Source of the DNA: Dioszegia crocea
Lineage: Eukaryota > Basidiomycota > Tremellomycetes > Tremellales > Bulleribasidiaceae
Assembly: GCA_001600615.1 (NCBI GenBank)
Contig: BCKK01000002.1
Coordinates: 774,809-838,808 of the forward strand
DNA length: 64,000 bases
Direction: 5' to 3'
Of the stretch, positions 34,349 through 45,755 are shown piece after piece. The number at the start of each line of letters is the position of its first letter. Position 1 is the stretch's first letter. Position numbers and translations under genes: made by a program. Below the pieces are notes generated by a model that was not told the origin of the DNA, did no database searches, and was given only the letters and a program-made list of their open reading frames with translations.

Positions 34349-35694
34349 GTTGGCTGGTCTGTGTTTAGTGGACGGCAACGATGGGTAAGGAGGAGGACGG
34401 GTGCGGGGTCGAGTTGCAGAGCGGAGCACGCGGGAGGGGGAGATTGAAGAAGGAGGCGATGAGGGTGTTGAGGAAGGAGGCGATGAATATGTTGAGGGAG
34501 GAGGGGGGCGAGGGATAAGGCGCGATGTTGATGAAGGAGGAGAGACGACCGAGCAGTGATGTGTCCAGTAGAAGGTAGGTGGGGGAGGGACGTAATGGTA
34601 TCGCGGTCGAAGTGGAGTGAGTGTAGCGTTGGAAGACATGACGGTTGATGTATGAGGAGAAGTGGGAAGATGGAAGGAAGGAGAGAGGAAGAAGAGTGAT
34701 CAGCGTAATTCCATTTCGGAGGGACGTGCCACAGGACACCTGACAGAGGAAGGAGAGGAGAGGAGTGGTATGCACACGGTAGGAGAGGAAAGAGAGTACA
34801 CAGAGGGGTAGAGAGACACGATCAGGCTCATCCTAGCCCAGAAGAAGGCAGAAGACTGAGTAGGTTTAATCAGAACAAGGAAGGAAGGAGAGGAAGGAAG
34901 GAAAGAAAGCATGCACAATCTCTCCGAGAACGCCTCTTCTTCCTTCCTTCCTTCCTCCCAACCCTGCCCATCCCCCCAGACCCAACCTCGACGCAGACTT
35001 GACACCCATACCTCGTATCGGCGGACCCCGAAACACGTCTCACAAAATCCCAGCCAAAATCAGTCGCCTCCTCTGACTGAGCCAACCTCGAGTGATGGGA
35101 AGCACGAACAACAACAAGAGGGCGGATGACGGGGACGAGGGGTGTGTGAAACGCTCGGAAACCCCCTCTGGAGATGTATTCGAGACGATGTGGAAGTGTA
35201 CTCACTGTCTGTACTTTGTTGTATGTAAGTAGCAAAAAGGTGCCGCTTAGTGATTTGGGTGGGGCTGAGTGGTGGGTTGGAGTTGGTTGAGTGCGGGGTT
35301 GGTTGTTGTATGGGCGAGTGAGTTGGCTCTAACTCGTTGGCTGCCTTTGTTTGGCTCAGGGCACAGCGGGAGTATAAATTCTTACCCCTTCCGGTAATAT
35401 CCTATATAGCCGACTCTAATGCCGCTTGATTCGTCACGTGAGGCACTTTTGAGTGTGGCACAATCTGTGCGGGGTACACATGCGTCCAGCTATACACCCC
35501 TGCGGGCCAGCGTACCGTGCACGACTGCCCAGTATGCATGGAAGAGCCAGAATGTTACACAAGGTAAAGACCAACGAGAACCAAGCCAAGGACCAGCCCC
35601 AGCGAATACAGGCGGCCCCCTCCAAAGATCCCGCAGCCATGTCCTCAATATCGAATTCCCAAGTACAGCTATCGAGGCGTCCTCAGCCCAGATC
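34349..35694. promoter_or_regulatory. upstream region of the HMG-box gene, repeat-rich
   Basis: 1346 bp. On the minus strand it holds the promoter and probably a spliced 5' UTR of the HMG-box gene. It contains a GGAA-rich purine tract (34877-34909) and its complement (34933-34959), more GGAG-type simple repeats (34425-34520 and 34670-34690), a CACGTG E-box at 35435-35440 and a TATAAA at 35373-35378. No gene is supported. Confidence 0.45.
34877..34959. repeat. inverted GGAA/TTCC simple-sequence tracts
   Basis: A purine tract of GGAA-type units at 34877-34909 is followed, after about 23 nt, by a complementary TTCC tract at 34933-34959. The two could pair as an imperfect hairpin in single-stranded DNA or RNA. 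Confidence 0.8.
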
Positions 35695-36987
35695 TCAAGT
35701 CTCGGCCCAGACCGCCATATCGCCAAAGCAAGCATCTGCCAGCTCGCCCTCATGATCCGTTCCCTCGCTCATCTCATCGTCCGCCTCGTTCCCTCCACTG
35801 GGACTGCCCTTGCTTCCGCCACCCGCCGTGCTTGGGCCTGGCCGCACTACAGCGGGCCCATCACTACCCGCCTGATCTGACATATGTTCCAGAATGATCA
35901 CTCCAAAAGTGTTTCTCCTCGCCGCATTCTCGTCCATCGCCTGTGACCCCCACTCCTGCACTCCACCCTGGCCTCCCGTCCAGATATGCCTCTCCCGATT
36001 GACGGTAAAGCTGGCCGTCCCTGGAGATCTGTAAGGCATCTCAGGATGCCCCTGTCCTACCTCCAAGCCCAAAGTAAGAGGCACAGCGAGGCTGAACGGA
36101 TCATCGGGTTGGGGGTACGTAGCGGAGTAAGTCGGTACATCCGAATCGTCATAGATTGGGACGCGTTCGAAGGTCCCCGCCACCTCGACAGGAGAGGTCA
36201 GCTGTATCCGAGGAGTCCGAACAGGAGGCGAAAATAGGGATTTGAACTTGTCGGACAGCGTACGTTTATGCCCACGAGCCGAGGGTCGGCTGGAGGGCGG
36301 GATAATCCCACTTGGCGTTCCGATCCCTTCCTCCTGCACATTGATATCTTCCGCTGCGGGCAGGCCAGCTCTCGGCGCCTCTCCCCAGTCCTGCCCGGGA
36401 TGATACGAAGTGTACATCGCCGTGGAGATGATGACTGCCTCTCTGTTTCGGCGTTTCTCCAGACTCGACCGGATTGGCGCATCCGGCCTAGATGGGGGGC
36501 ATACCGGCGCAGTATCGTTCTCATGAGCGATATGGACATGGAGAGCAGGGATGGGTTTGCGATGCGATAAGGACCGATGAGGATTGATTTGTGGATCCGA
36601 GCTCCCGGCAGGAAGAGGTGCGGTACGAAGAGGTTCAAGAGCTCGATGACGGACAGGTACAGGCTGTCGGAGCTCTGTAGCCTGTCCGAGAGGCAGTGTA
36701 GCAGGGTTGGTCCTGGGACGTCGGGCGGGAGGGGGCGGGAAGGAGGTGATGACGCGGAGCACGGGTCGAGGCGATTGGTTGGTAAGGCATTTCGCGCCAG
36801 CCGAGAAAGGGGGAAAAGACGTGTAGGTGTGCAAAGGGGTAAGAGCTGAGATGGAGCGGGTATGGGACGGGTGGCGAAGCGTAGGGATGAGGTGAGCTTT
36901 GGGAGGAAGGGGCATGCCCAGGGGCTGGGGAGAAGGGTACGTCATCAAGTCGTAGGACCTGGTCGGATTGATGCTGATCAGGTCCAA
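35695..36987 (-). CDS. hypothetical low-complexity protein
   Basis: Not recognised. A single open frame of 430 aa from MDLISINPTRSYD to a stop at 35695. It is Pro/Ser/Arg-rich and probably disordered, without membrane segments. The middle has RGHKRTLSDKFKSLFSPP, which looks like a basic phosphorylatable motif. It is followed by a more ordered-looking stretch (VAGTFERVPIYDDSDVPTYS, ending near FGVIILEHMSDQ) and an acidic C-terminus. The length of the open frame and the presence of a structured patch are the only support; part of the N-terminal region could be 5' UTR. A 153-codon plus-strand frame at 35419-35880 overlaps its end and is probably a shadow. Confidence 0.5.
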   Translation of the reverse strand: MDLISINPTRSYDLMTYPSPQPLGMPLPPKAHLIPTLRHPSHTRSISALTPLHTYTSFPPFSAGAKCLTNQSPRPVLRVITSFPPPPARRPRTNPATLPLGQATELRQPVPVRHRALEPLRTAPLPAGSSDPQINPHRSLSHRKPIPALHVHIAHENDTAPVCPPSRPDAPIRSSLEKRRNREAVIISTAMYTSYHPGQDWGEAPRAGLPAAEDINVQEEGIGTPSGIIPPSSRPSARGHKRTLSDKFKSLFSPPVRTPRIQLTSPVEVAGTFERVPIYDDSDVPTYSATYPQPDDPFSLAVPLTLGLEVGQGHPEMPYRSPGTASFTVNRERHIWTGGQGGVQEWGSQAMDENAARRNTFGVIILEHMSDQAGSDGPAVVRPGPSTAGGGSKGSPSGGNEADDEMSEGTDHEGELADACFGDMAVWAET

Positions 36988-37642
36988 GCGATTCGGGCTA
37001 ATTTGATGGGTGCGTAAATGTATTGTATATGCTGTTCAGGCGCGTATGGTATATCGACAAAGTGCCGTGGCGAAAAGCCCACACCCACCGAGCCCTTATA
37101 ACCCTTGCCATATCAAGCTCAAACACCTCGGCTAAGCAAAACCCGAGCAGATGGCCGAAGATGTAGGCCGTGCTAGATTATGAGGGAAGGTGCTGGGTGA
37201 TGAAACGGCTAGGATACCGTGGGAAAGGATGTGAAGGTGTTGAATCCTTTATGCCGACTTGCGTGTCAGGTGGACTGAAACTTGACGATAGGCGAGGGGT
37301 TGCACAGCATACACCGGCTAAGGTGGCGCGACGTGATGGGCAACGATGGGATGGGGGTTGGTCGAGAGGCGATGCGGCGAGTCGCCCGGAACGGGGAGAA
37401 GTCTACCGACCGGTATCAGCCCCCTGTGCTTGTGAGCTACAGGGCTGGCAGGTCCGATTGGGACCGGAGATTTGCCTAGCTGCCCCGAGCCCATGTTGCG
37501 AGTCTCCTGACTGTTGGTCTGTCGATTTTTGGTACGGCACCGACAAGCGCAAGCCTTCAGTCCAGCCAGGACGGTTTGTTTGAGACGTCGTATTTGAATT
37601 TCCTAGGTTGAAATAGGGCGATAAACTGGGTATCAGCAACCA
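36988..37642. other. intergenic region, nothing recognised
   Basis: 655 bp between two minus-strand genes. It holds the upstream region of the hypothetical protein and the 3' UTR of the phosphatase-like gene. The plus-strand frame at 37170-37583 has no recognisable features. Confidence 0.4.
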
Positions 37643-38407
37643 TCACGGCTTGGATTCTTGATACTGCGTGGGATCCATCTTCTCCCCAGCCGACTCCGCG
37701 ATGCTTCCCTCCACAAGCCTCTATGCACCGAAATCCTGAACCCCAAGGGACACTATCACAAGCTGACGCAACTCACCTCTCTGCCAGCCTCACCAACGCC
37801 CTCACCCTCCGCCCCGCCCGCAGGACCCGAGAACATATCGCCCTCTGCATAACACCCCGTCAGGCTCCATCCCTGCATCCGCCTGATCAAAGACACAATG
37901 AGTGTCGAGGTTGATTTACCCGAATCATCGTGAATCAGAATCGGATGCTGGGTTCTGTCCAGCAAGACCCGTAAAGCAACGTGGATGGTGTCTCTGCCAG
38001 AAGGGGTGAATAGAGCCTACATCTGTCAGATTTGGGACGATCTAGGTGACAGAGGGTGGACTGACTGATTCTTTTGATAGGTCAAAGCGGTGAACTTTGA
38101 TCCCTTCTCGCTGCGCGAAATCTTGCGAATCCTTGCGATACTCTTCAATTCCCTCGACATACCTTTCATATCAGCAATACATTCGGCGTCTCTGCAGATA
38201 CCGTGCGGTTGGGGCGATGCGAACATACATGATTCCCTTCAAGCCTAGATCTCTCAAGAAGCTCTCATTCTTCCGGTTGGGGTGGCCGCTGCGGTATATC
38301 CCCGGAGCGACCATTGCGAAATTGATGGGCGGGACCACGACCGACACCGGTCGCGGCGAGCCTTCTTCCGCTGCTCTCTCGTGGGCCAGGGGCAGTACTT
38401 GAGTCAT
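37643..38407 (-). CDS. SIW14/OCA-family atypical dual-specificity phosphatase fold, catalytic residues lost
   Basis: Family of small fungal and plant phosphatases (Siw14, Oca proteins), some of which act on inositol pyrophosphates. The family signature is clear: VPPINFAMVAPGIYRSGHP, then NESFLRDLGLKGIMYV, EGIKVHRFDL and a C-terminal helix RRMQGW. Four exons fit, starting at MTQVLPLAHE and ending with a TGA at 37643-37645. The P-loop, expected as HCxxGKxRxG, reads HDDSGKSTST: the catalytic Cys is Asp and the Arg is Thr, so a Cys-based phosphatase reaction is not possible. A Gly/Glu-rich stretch follows. The second exon begins at an AAG acceptor. It diverges from MCM10 across 185 bp. Probably a pseudophosphatase subunit of an OCA-type complex (inference). 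Confidence 0.75.
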
Positions 38408-38592
38408 GCTTGCTTAGATAGATGGCAATCTATGATGTTTCTATAGGAAAATATTGCTTGCTCGGTGAGGCTGACACGTGACAACTCTGGGACGTGCCTG
38501 ACTTTACGTCATCGATAAGTCGCGTCCAATTTGCAGAGGCCACTCAAAATATTTCCCATACATGCACCCACCCCCTCCTAGACCACAGCACG
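38408..38592. promoter_or_regulatory. divergent promoter between the phosphatase-like gene and MCM10
   Basis: 185 bp between start codons on opposite strands. It contains an E-box CACGTG at 38475-38480 and a CRE/ATF-like TACGTCAT at 38505-38512. No MCB (ACGCGT) element is seen. Function of these words is inferred from consensus only. Confidence 0.5.
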
Positions 38593-41058
38593 ATGGGCAC
38601 CGTTAAGGTGGACATGTCGGACATCGACGCGGAGTTTGAGGCTTTGCTGTTGAAGAAGCAGCGTCGTCTGGAAGCTGCGGAACGCGAAGCAGCAAGAGAG
38701 GCGCGAGAGAATGCCAAAGTTCTCGTGGCTACCACTCCCGTCAAGAAGGGTCAGCTAAGTTGGCATGAGCACATGTGCGACACGACGCTGACTTTCTAGA
38801 GAAGCCACGGCGAGATGATCTCCCTTCTAATATCCCGAAACCGCCAAAATTCATTGAACCCCCTCGCCGACCAACCACCAAGCAACCTACCAAGAAGCTG
38901 CCCGCTCAGACTCTTCCCTCTCTTCCCCCATCTGCGGTCGCCGGTCCTTCCAAGATGTCGAGCTCTCTCGCTGCCATTCAACGGAAACCATCCACGTCGG
39001 CACCTTCGAAGACGTCTTCCTTCTCAAGACAATGGGCCGGCATATCTCGCACGATCACCAAACCGGTTGCTGGTTCTGCGAAGGGGAAAGAACCCGTTTC
39101 GGATGATGACGATGGGCTCGATGTGGAGGAAGAAGGGGTGAAGCGGGATAGCTCTTCACTGGCTCTGATCGAGAAGCTCAATCTGGGACCGACAGAATTT
39201 GGGTTCGATCCCGAGGGTGAAGAGAGTTGGGAGTATGTTGAACCCAACAGTGGCATCAGATTGAAGTGCGTATATCCCTTCCGCCGTGTCTCGGGTTCAT
39301 GATACTGACACGGCACAGTAAACGCACACTTCCCCACGCCGATCTCCAAGATCACATGTATGGCCGATACTATCTCCCTCCATCTCTCCTCTACTCGGTC
39401 ATCCGGCTCTCGCGTGATGGCGCAACGTACGATGTGCCGGTGGATGGGGACTGGGTGACCATCGCCGTCGTCGCCGAACGAGGCGAAATAAGGGTCAGTG
39501 GCGGTGGCAATGGTGGGGGAGGAGGTGGAGCAGCCGAGTTCGATTCCTCGGATGACGACGACGATGTCGATAAGAAGCCCGTGATGCAGCGAGGCGAGTT
39601 CACTCTAGCTTCTCCCTCCAAGAAGAAGTTCCAGAAAAAGAAGGCGGGCAAGGACGATAAGGAGGAAGTCAAGCGGCGTCAACCGAAAAAGTACCTTAAC
39701 CTCAAGCTGGCCGCTATGCCTGCTCGATCTAGGCGGGGTGGATCAGGTGGAGATGCGATCTTGCAGCTCCTGCTGTTCCAGGCGGAATCCATTGTGCGGT
39801 CTGAGGAGGAAGACGAAGATGGGAATGTCAAGGTGACGCATAGAGGTGGGAGCGGGGGTGCCTTTGAGAAATGGGGAAACCTCAACGTCGGAGACGTCAT
39901 TGGGGTCATTAGTCCAAGAGTGCTCAGACCTTTGAAGGTGAGTGAGCAATAACGATGTTGGGAGACGTTGGCTGATGACGCAGTCTGGAGGGAACGCTCC
40001 TCATCCGCTCACTCTTCCCCTGGCTTTGAATCCATATTCAGGCGATTCAGTCTTCCTCATTGGCAAATCCAAAGATCTCGGGTGTTGCTCCGCGATGCAA
40101 AGGGATGGGAACAGGTGTAGAACATGGGTCGACATGTAAGTCTACCTATATTGAACTGTGGCCTCCCCATCACTGACAATCTAGTCGGCAAGGCTCAGTA
40201 TGCGAGTATCACGTCCACTTGGCCATGTCTCGATCCCGAGGCGCCCGAGCAGAATTCACAGCCTCGACATCTTCATTCGCCTTGACAACGTCCAAAGCGT
40301 CCGGGTCCCGCCCTGGCTTTCCTCCCCGCAAAGGCGTTGGCATCAACCATCAAACCAAGACCGGACTCTTGCCTGCTTCTGGTCCGCAGTCTGCGCCGCG
40401 CGGAACGGAGAATGGCGGTGGAGGCGCCACGTACGTCGTCGCTGGAAACCCTGTACGGCCAGATGGACGAGCAGATGGCGGACCGACGCATTTCGGCCAG
40501 GAGATGTTGAGTGAGAAACTAGGGCGAGGGCGGGCAGAGAAGCGGAAACGGATCTTGGAGCGGAAAGAGACGGACAAGGTCTTGGGGCGTTTGATGGCTG
40601 GTGGGCAAGGGAGTAGCGGGCATAGAAATCTGAATGCCATGAAGGTTGGATTGGGCAAAGGCGGGGATAAGCAGAAGAGTAAGCGGGGAAGGGATCAAGA
40701 AGAGGAGGAGGAAGATGAGAGTGAGGAGGAGGATAAGAAGAGACCATTCTCTGCGGAAAGTATCAAGAAGATCGGGTATGACCCATCTGCCCTGGCTCGG
40801 GCTGCGGGTCTGGGGAAGGACGAGAAGAAGAAAAAGGACGAATCGATCGCATCGCTCAAAATTCAGGGTGGGGACTTTAAATTTCAGCCCAAGAAGAAGC
40901 TCAAGATTACCAATGTCGTAGCTCCAGATGGGTATGTGCCTGGGGCGGATGTGGGGAAGAAGAAGGACAGTGCGCGGTTTTATGGCGGGCGGAAGCGGGG
41001 TAGTGATGATGATGAGTCGGAGAATGATAGTGAGGAGGGGATGATTGATCTGGATTAG
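38593..41058 (+). CDS. MCM10: DNA replication factor MCM10
   Basis: Binds the CMG helicase and primase/polymerase alpha at origins and forks. Five exons fit: 38593-38749, 38800-39265, 39319-39937, 39984-40135 and 40185-41058, totalling 2268 nt (755 aa). The N-terminus has a short coiled coil (FEALLLKKQRRLEAAEREA) and a disordered Pro/Ser linker. The OB fold starts near SGIRLNKRTLPHADLQDH and includes the WGNLNVGDVIGVISPRVL strand. The Mcm10 zinc finger follows (DLGCCSAMQRDGNRCRTWVD, with SVCEYHVH after the intron), near residues 445-480. A Lys/Glu-rich C-terminus follows. An inserted low-complexity loop (GGGNGGGGGG, then DSSDDDDD) interrupts the OB fold. Order and spacing of OB fold and zinc finger are decisive. 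Confidence 0.93.
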
Positions 41059-41337
41059 GGGCATTTGGTGTTTATTTAGGTCTGCTTGTAGCTTATATTG
41101 GTTAATTGCTCGGAAAATCAGGGCAAGTAAAGCTACATGCGGAGTCAAGCTGGCAGATAGTCAACCGCGAGCTACCAAAGCAAGTTGTGTTTCCCCACTT
41201 TCCCCACTCTCTGCCTGGTGAACCTAAAATCGACTGAAATTCGCCTTGGCTTCGATGATCCATCATTTCTGGCACACTTACATTCTCTCAGCCTGATCGT
41301 CACCTGTGCCCACCCTCGGCTCTGGCATACCGCACAG

Positions 41338-42444
41338 ATGGTGTACTGGGTATTTGGATACGGCTCCCTCATATGGAAACCGCCGTATGTTTAAAGAGCT
41401 GCGATCCTAGGCTGGCCGTGCACTCTTAAGTAGTCAGTCAGCTGACAACGTGTAGACCTCACGCCGTTGAGCAGCGTGAGCACACTTCTTCAATGACACG
41501 CTTCGCGGGTGCTGGCTTATGCTTACAGGTTGTGGCTACGTCAAAGGCGTTTTGCGCCGATTTGCGCAGTCGTCCATCGACCACCGTGGTACACCCGAAA
41601 AGCCAGGCAGGGTCGTGACGGTGATTGATGCAAAGGAGTGGCATACTCTACTAGGAGAGGTGAGTCGTGTCGTGCCTTGTGCTCCCCATTAATATTGCCC
41701 CTGCCGTGCTACAGGACGGATTGTTGATGTGGACTACCAGACACGGACGATTAACTCGGATGATGAGGACATAGTGTGGGGTGTGGCATATCGGATCGAA
41801 GATACCAAAGAGGAGGAGGTGAGAGAGTACTTAGGTATGTCAAACATTCCCAGTGATGCTCAAGGGGTTGCACAATAGCTGATAGAGGCAGAACATAGAG
41901 AACAGGCGAGTGATTTCTGATCAATGATCGATGATTCCCCCTCGTCTCGACCATCCGCTCTTTTTGGCAGCCAGCTCATGTAATGCCAGAATGGCTACAC
42001 ACCGCATGACGTTCCAGTCTATACCCGTACTCCTTCAGGCGACGAAGAAATCATAGTGAAAAGCTCAGTCATCTGGATCGGCAGACTAGATAACCCCGCA
42101 TTTGGTACGTTCTGACTGTCTCCGCCTTGGGGTTCTTTGATGGCTAACTAGTATAGTCGGCTCACAACCGCTACCTGATCTCGCCCAGCGCATATATGAA
42201 TGTCACGGTCCATCCGGTCCTAACAAGGTGTGCTCCCCGTCACCGGGTTGGGATGTCGCTGATGGTGCAGGAGTACCTGTATAAACTTGCCGAGTCTGTC
42301 CGGAGTCTGTATCCAACTGTCAAGGATGACTATTTGTTCGAACTCGAGGTAAGCTTATGCATCTTGGGCCTAGATCTGCCTAGATAACATCGCTGATCAA
42401 TTTAGGCGGCCGTCAAAGAAATTGACGACAAACACGCAGCATAA
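41338..42444 (+). CDS. GCG1: ChaC-type glutathione-specific gamma-glutamylcyclotransferase
   Basis: Cytosolic enzyme that cleaves glutathione to 5-oxoproline and Cys-Gly. It starts at [16 protein letters not shown]; the YGSL phosphate-loop motif is the hallmark. Across two further short exons it reads PHAVEQ then [31 protein letters not shown], the family core. [19 protein letters not shown] holds the region of the catalytic Glu. The end, [26 protein letters not shown], closes at 42442-42444. Early exons: 41338-41384, 41456-41475 (only 20 nt) and 41529 onward. The donor of exon 3 is ambiguous: the canonical GTGAGT at 41660 gives a frameshift, while GTCGTG at 41664 keeps frame. It converges on the MFS gene. 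Confidence 0.88.
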
Positions 42445-42645
42445 TAAAAGGATCGCCAATCATCCTGGGCACAGCCGAACCACGACATCTGCAGAAGGCT
42501 CCTTACCATACAACGGTATCTAGATGCAAAGTTATACATGTCTCCGCTGGTTCATCTATAGCCCAGCTGAGTCATCAAAATGATATGCTATTGATACAGA
42601 TATGGTGTTGGCGTTTCTTGAGTGACCAGCCACTGATTTTCCGGT

Positions 42646-45374
42646 CTAATGGGCCATCACGGTGGATCTACCGCCCTTGCCCTCTGAGATTCGCTCGAAC
42701 GGTAGTGCCAGACTACAACCCGCAGCAACGAAGAAGATGACGGCCGATGTGAAGAGTGGTAGGGAGGGCGAGATGGAGAGTAAGAATCCGGCTGATACGG
42801 GCGCCATGACTCCCGTTCTGCAAAGTCAGCTTTGGAGCCTGATTCGTTGTTCCAAGGTCTAGGGCCAGAAAAGCTTACAATCGACTCAAAGCAGAGGATG
42901 TCCCGCATGCTGTTCCTCGAATGGCAGTGCCAAACGTCTCTGGTGTCATGCCATCTGATAAATCAGCTCCGGGCCAGTGAGGTGTAAATATATCGGACTT
43001 ACACAACACAGCATACATCGCTGTAGCAGCCGTGCTAATCAGCATGGAGCTGATGATGACTGCTAGATTGCTTGATACGGCCAGAAAAGCGAACGTGGCT
43101 ATTCCTGTTGCTGCCGTGCAGATCGCGAGCGACTTTCTGCGGCCGAGGCGGGTTTGTATCATCCATGCTCCGAGCTGGTCGATGAGCTTAAGATCAAAAT
43201 GAAATGGCGGGTCTACGAAAGTCAGAACTCACGACCGAACCAGGACACCCAGCGACTGCATATCGTTAGTCTGGTGCGCTTCGCCGATGGACGGAAGACT
43301 TACCGGCATACAACATGAACTCTCGCAGCGCCATGCGGATTGCCTCGTCCCCCTCACCTTCGGCTCGACTTTCCAGCACGGCCGGTAACCACACATTGAA
43401 CATAGTGTACGCTGGAGCTATCAGCTGCCCTTCCAATATATGCAGGATCGATAGCGCTCACAAAAGGACATAGATCCCCAGATGATCCACATCAGAATCA
43501 CCGTTCTTCTCCATTTGGGCACAAACAACTTCGCCAATTGGGTAGTCCAGCTATCCCACCACCCGCTCGCCATCGTCATCCACCTCCCAACGCTCCCAGT
43601 CCCTTTTCTAGCCTGAGCGCCTACGGCCGACTTTCCAGCCAACAACGCCGCTCCAGCATCATCGTCATCATCATCATCCCCCTTTTTCAGTTGATCACGC
43701 TCATCCTCTGCATCGCTCGACTTCCTTCGTAGATCGGTGGCATCCGCGAAAGACCGCTCGAAAGCATTCGTCCTCGATTCGAGTGGCGAGCCCGTACGTG
43801 ACGCAGAGTAAAAAGCTGATCCGAGCCGTATAGGAGTCGACCGAGGTGGCGGCGCAGGGCCCAGACCAACTGAGTCATACAGTGTTCGTGAGGGCGGTCG
43901 GGAGCTATCGTCGGTCTCGCGGTAAGACGGTAAGGCAGACGACGATCCAACAGGCGATAACTCGTCCGGTATGTGCGTAGGCGAGGGAAGTTCCGAATTC
44001 TTCTTGTCTCGAGTTCCACTCAGGCTTCGGCGTAATGTCGCCGTAGGACTTCCTTCTGGCATAAGGACGTCCGCCGGTGTTATTTCTATCGCGTGGTCAT
44101 TGAAGGTCGCAATGGCTCGAAGGGCGACGACTGCTTCTTGCTCTCGGCCATTTGTGACTAGATATCGAGGTGATTCGTGAAGTCGAAAGAGAAACCATCG
44201 TGAAAGTGCGCACGCCAGATTCTGCCAGTCAGCTTGGTGCTCCATCCCTTCTCGTTGTCATGAAAACGGAGGGAAAGTTGACATACCACTATGCCAAGGA
44301 CGAACAACACCCTTCTCCACCCCTCATTCGCCCCGCCGGCAATATCGCAGCCCTCAAATTGGGTACAACTTGCTCCAGGCAGAAAAGTATAGCTGATGAC
44401 GGATGATAATACCGCGCCAAGAGAAAAGAAAACCGAGAGGAGAGTGAGGAGGTATTGCTTGCTATGTGGCAGATTTTCCAGGAAGAGAGTACCGTCCGTG
44501 GGCATTGATCCACTAAGGGGTCAGCTTGCATCGCATGGTAAGGAGTTTCGAGCTCACCCGACTGCACTACCCAACATGAACATCCAACCGCACAGTACGC
44601 CGAAATTCGGCGCAAAGCTCGCCCCTATTCCAAACACTGCAGTGAGGAACAGAGTCGCATTGAAGGGCAGGGCTCGACCCAGCATATCCGATATGGTCCC
44701 CCAGCCAACCGCTCCTACCATCATCTTTAGGGTATCAGCCATCATCCTGAAGCAAGACAGATCACAACAAGCTCACCCCGGCCATAGTTGACGCTGAGAG
44801 CAGACCGACCACCTGAGAAGAGAGGTTGTAGTGGATCTGAACTCTTGGTAGAATGACAGCTGGCGTTGAGTGAGCTATAGCTACGCTAAGCGGAGTATTA
44901 ACTCACCAATACACATCAGGGCGGAATTATCGCTCATCCACCCAAATCCGCACAAAGCCTGATGGGTCAGCACAGCCTCTACGCTGCTCGTTGCTGCAGC
45001 ACGAAACGCACTAGTAATCTCCAGTGATACGATCCTGGTCAGTATCAGCTCCCATATCAATCGCTATCGAAGCTCAGCTCACCCATTCCAAGCTTTTCCA
45101 ACGTATCTTCCAATCCCCTCTCCTGCTCATCTGCCCCGACACCTTGTTCTTCCAATTCCATCTCTAATTCCCGTCGCAAATCTGCGTCCTCCTCATCCTC
45201 ATCATCGGTTTGACCTGGCCGTCCGGGTGAACGGGCCGACTGCGATGTCTGACGTTCTAGATGGGAGGTGAGTCGATACGAGCTGGCCCTGCCGTGCGAG
45301 TTTGACCGAGCTGGCGGTCTGGGGAGGGTATAGCTGTATGAATTTTGACGGGTGGTGGCAGGAGCGGGTAACAT
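42646..45374 (-). CDS. MFS transporter of the SV2/SVOP-like fungal group
   Basis: Twelve-helix major facilitator of unknown substrate. A long cytosolic N-terminus (about 110 aa, Ser/Arg-rich then very acidic) leads to GMGSYHWRLLALCGFGWMSD, the SVOP-type first helix. VGWGTISDMLGRALPFNATL is the MFS motif A loop. RWFLFRLHESPRYLV is motif B-like, followed by a large disordered intracellular loop between helices 6 and 7. GRRKSLAICTAATGIATFAF is the second motif A copy. The C-terminal helix block ends at 42646-42648. Many short introns. It could be an organic-cation or sugar-type transporter, but the sequence does not say which. Between an ABC transporter and ChaC there is no sign of a metabolic cluster. 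Confidence 0.83.
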
Positions 45375-45755
45375 TGTCGGTCCCCTGAGGATGCCCGATC
45401 CGACGGACCAGACGCTCTATTGCCGATCTGAGACTCTATTCAGCCACTGGGAGGGGATCATGAGTGTGTCGCGTGTGAGGCTGGAGTGTGCAGAAGTCAA
45501 CAGCTGCTCCCCCTTTGGCTTCTCTGGGCCGTGTTTGCGGGGACCCCGCACCAGTCCAGGTGGCGGAGCTCTATAGCTCCTAGCTTGCTGCTTCTTCAAG
45601 CATCTGCCACACCGTACGGTTGGACAACAAGATCATGCATGATGAGATCTGACTTCGGTACAGGTTGTGTATCCCCTGAGATGTATAAAAAAACTTCGTC
45701 CTTCCCAAACATGGGGCCAAACAGACCAGCTAAGCTGATCATATTCGCCCTGTCC
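45375..45755. promoter_or_regulatory. promoter region of the MFS gene and 3' end of the ABC gene
   Basis: 381 bp between two minus-strand genes. Contains the MFS upstream region and the ABC 3' UTR. No coding sequence is supported. Confidence 0.4.

Noticed and set aside
35419..35880. 153-codon plus-strand ORF with a TATAAA upstream
   Set aside because: Overlaps the longer minus-strand hypothetical gene and has no recognisable sequence; considered a shadow.
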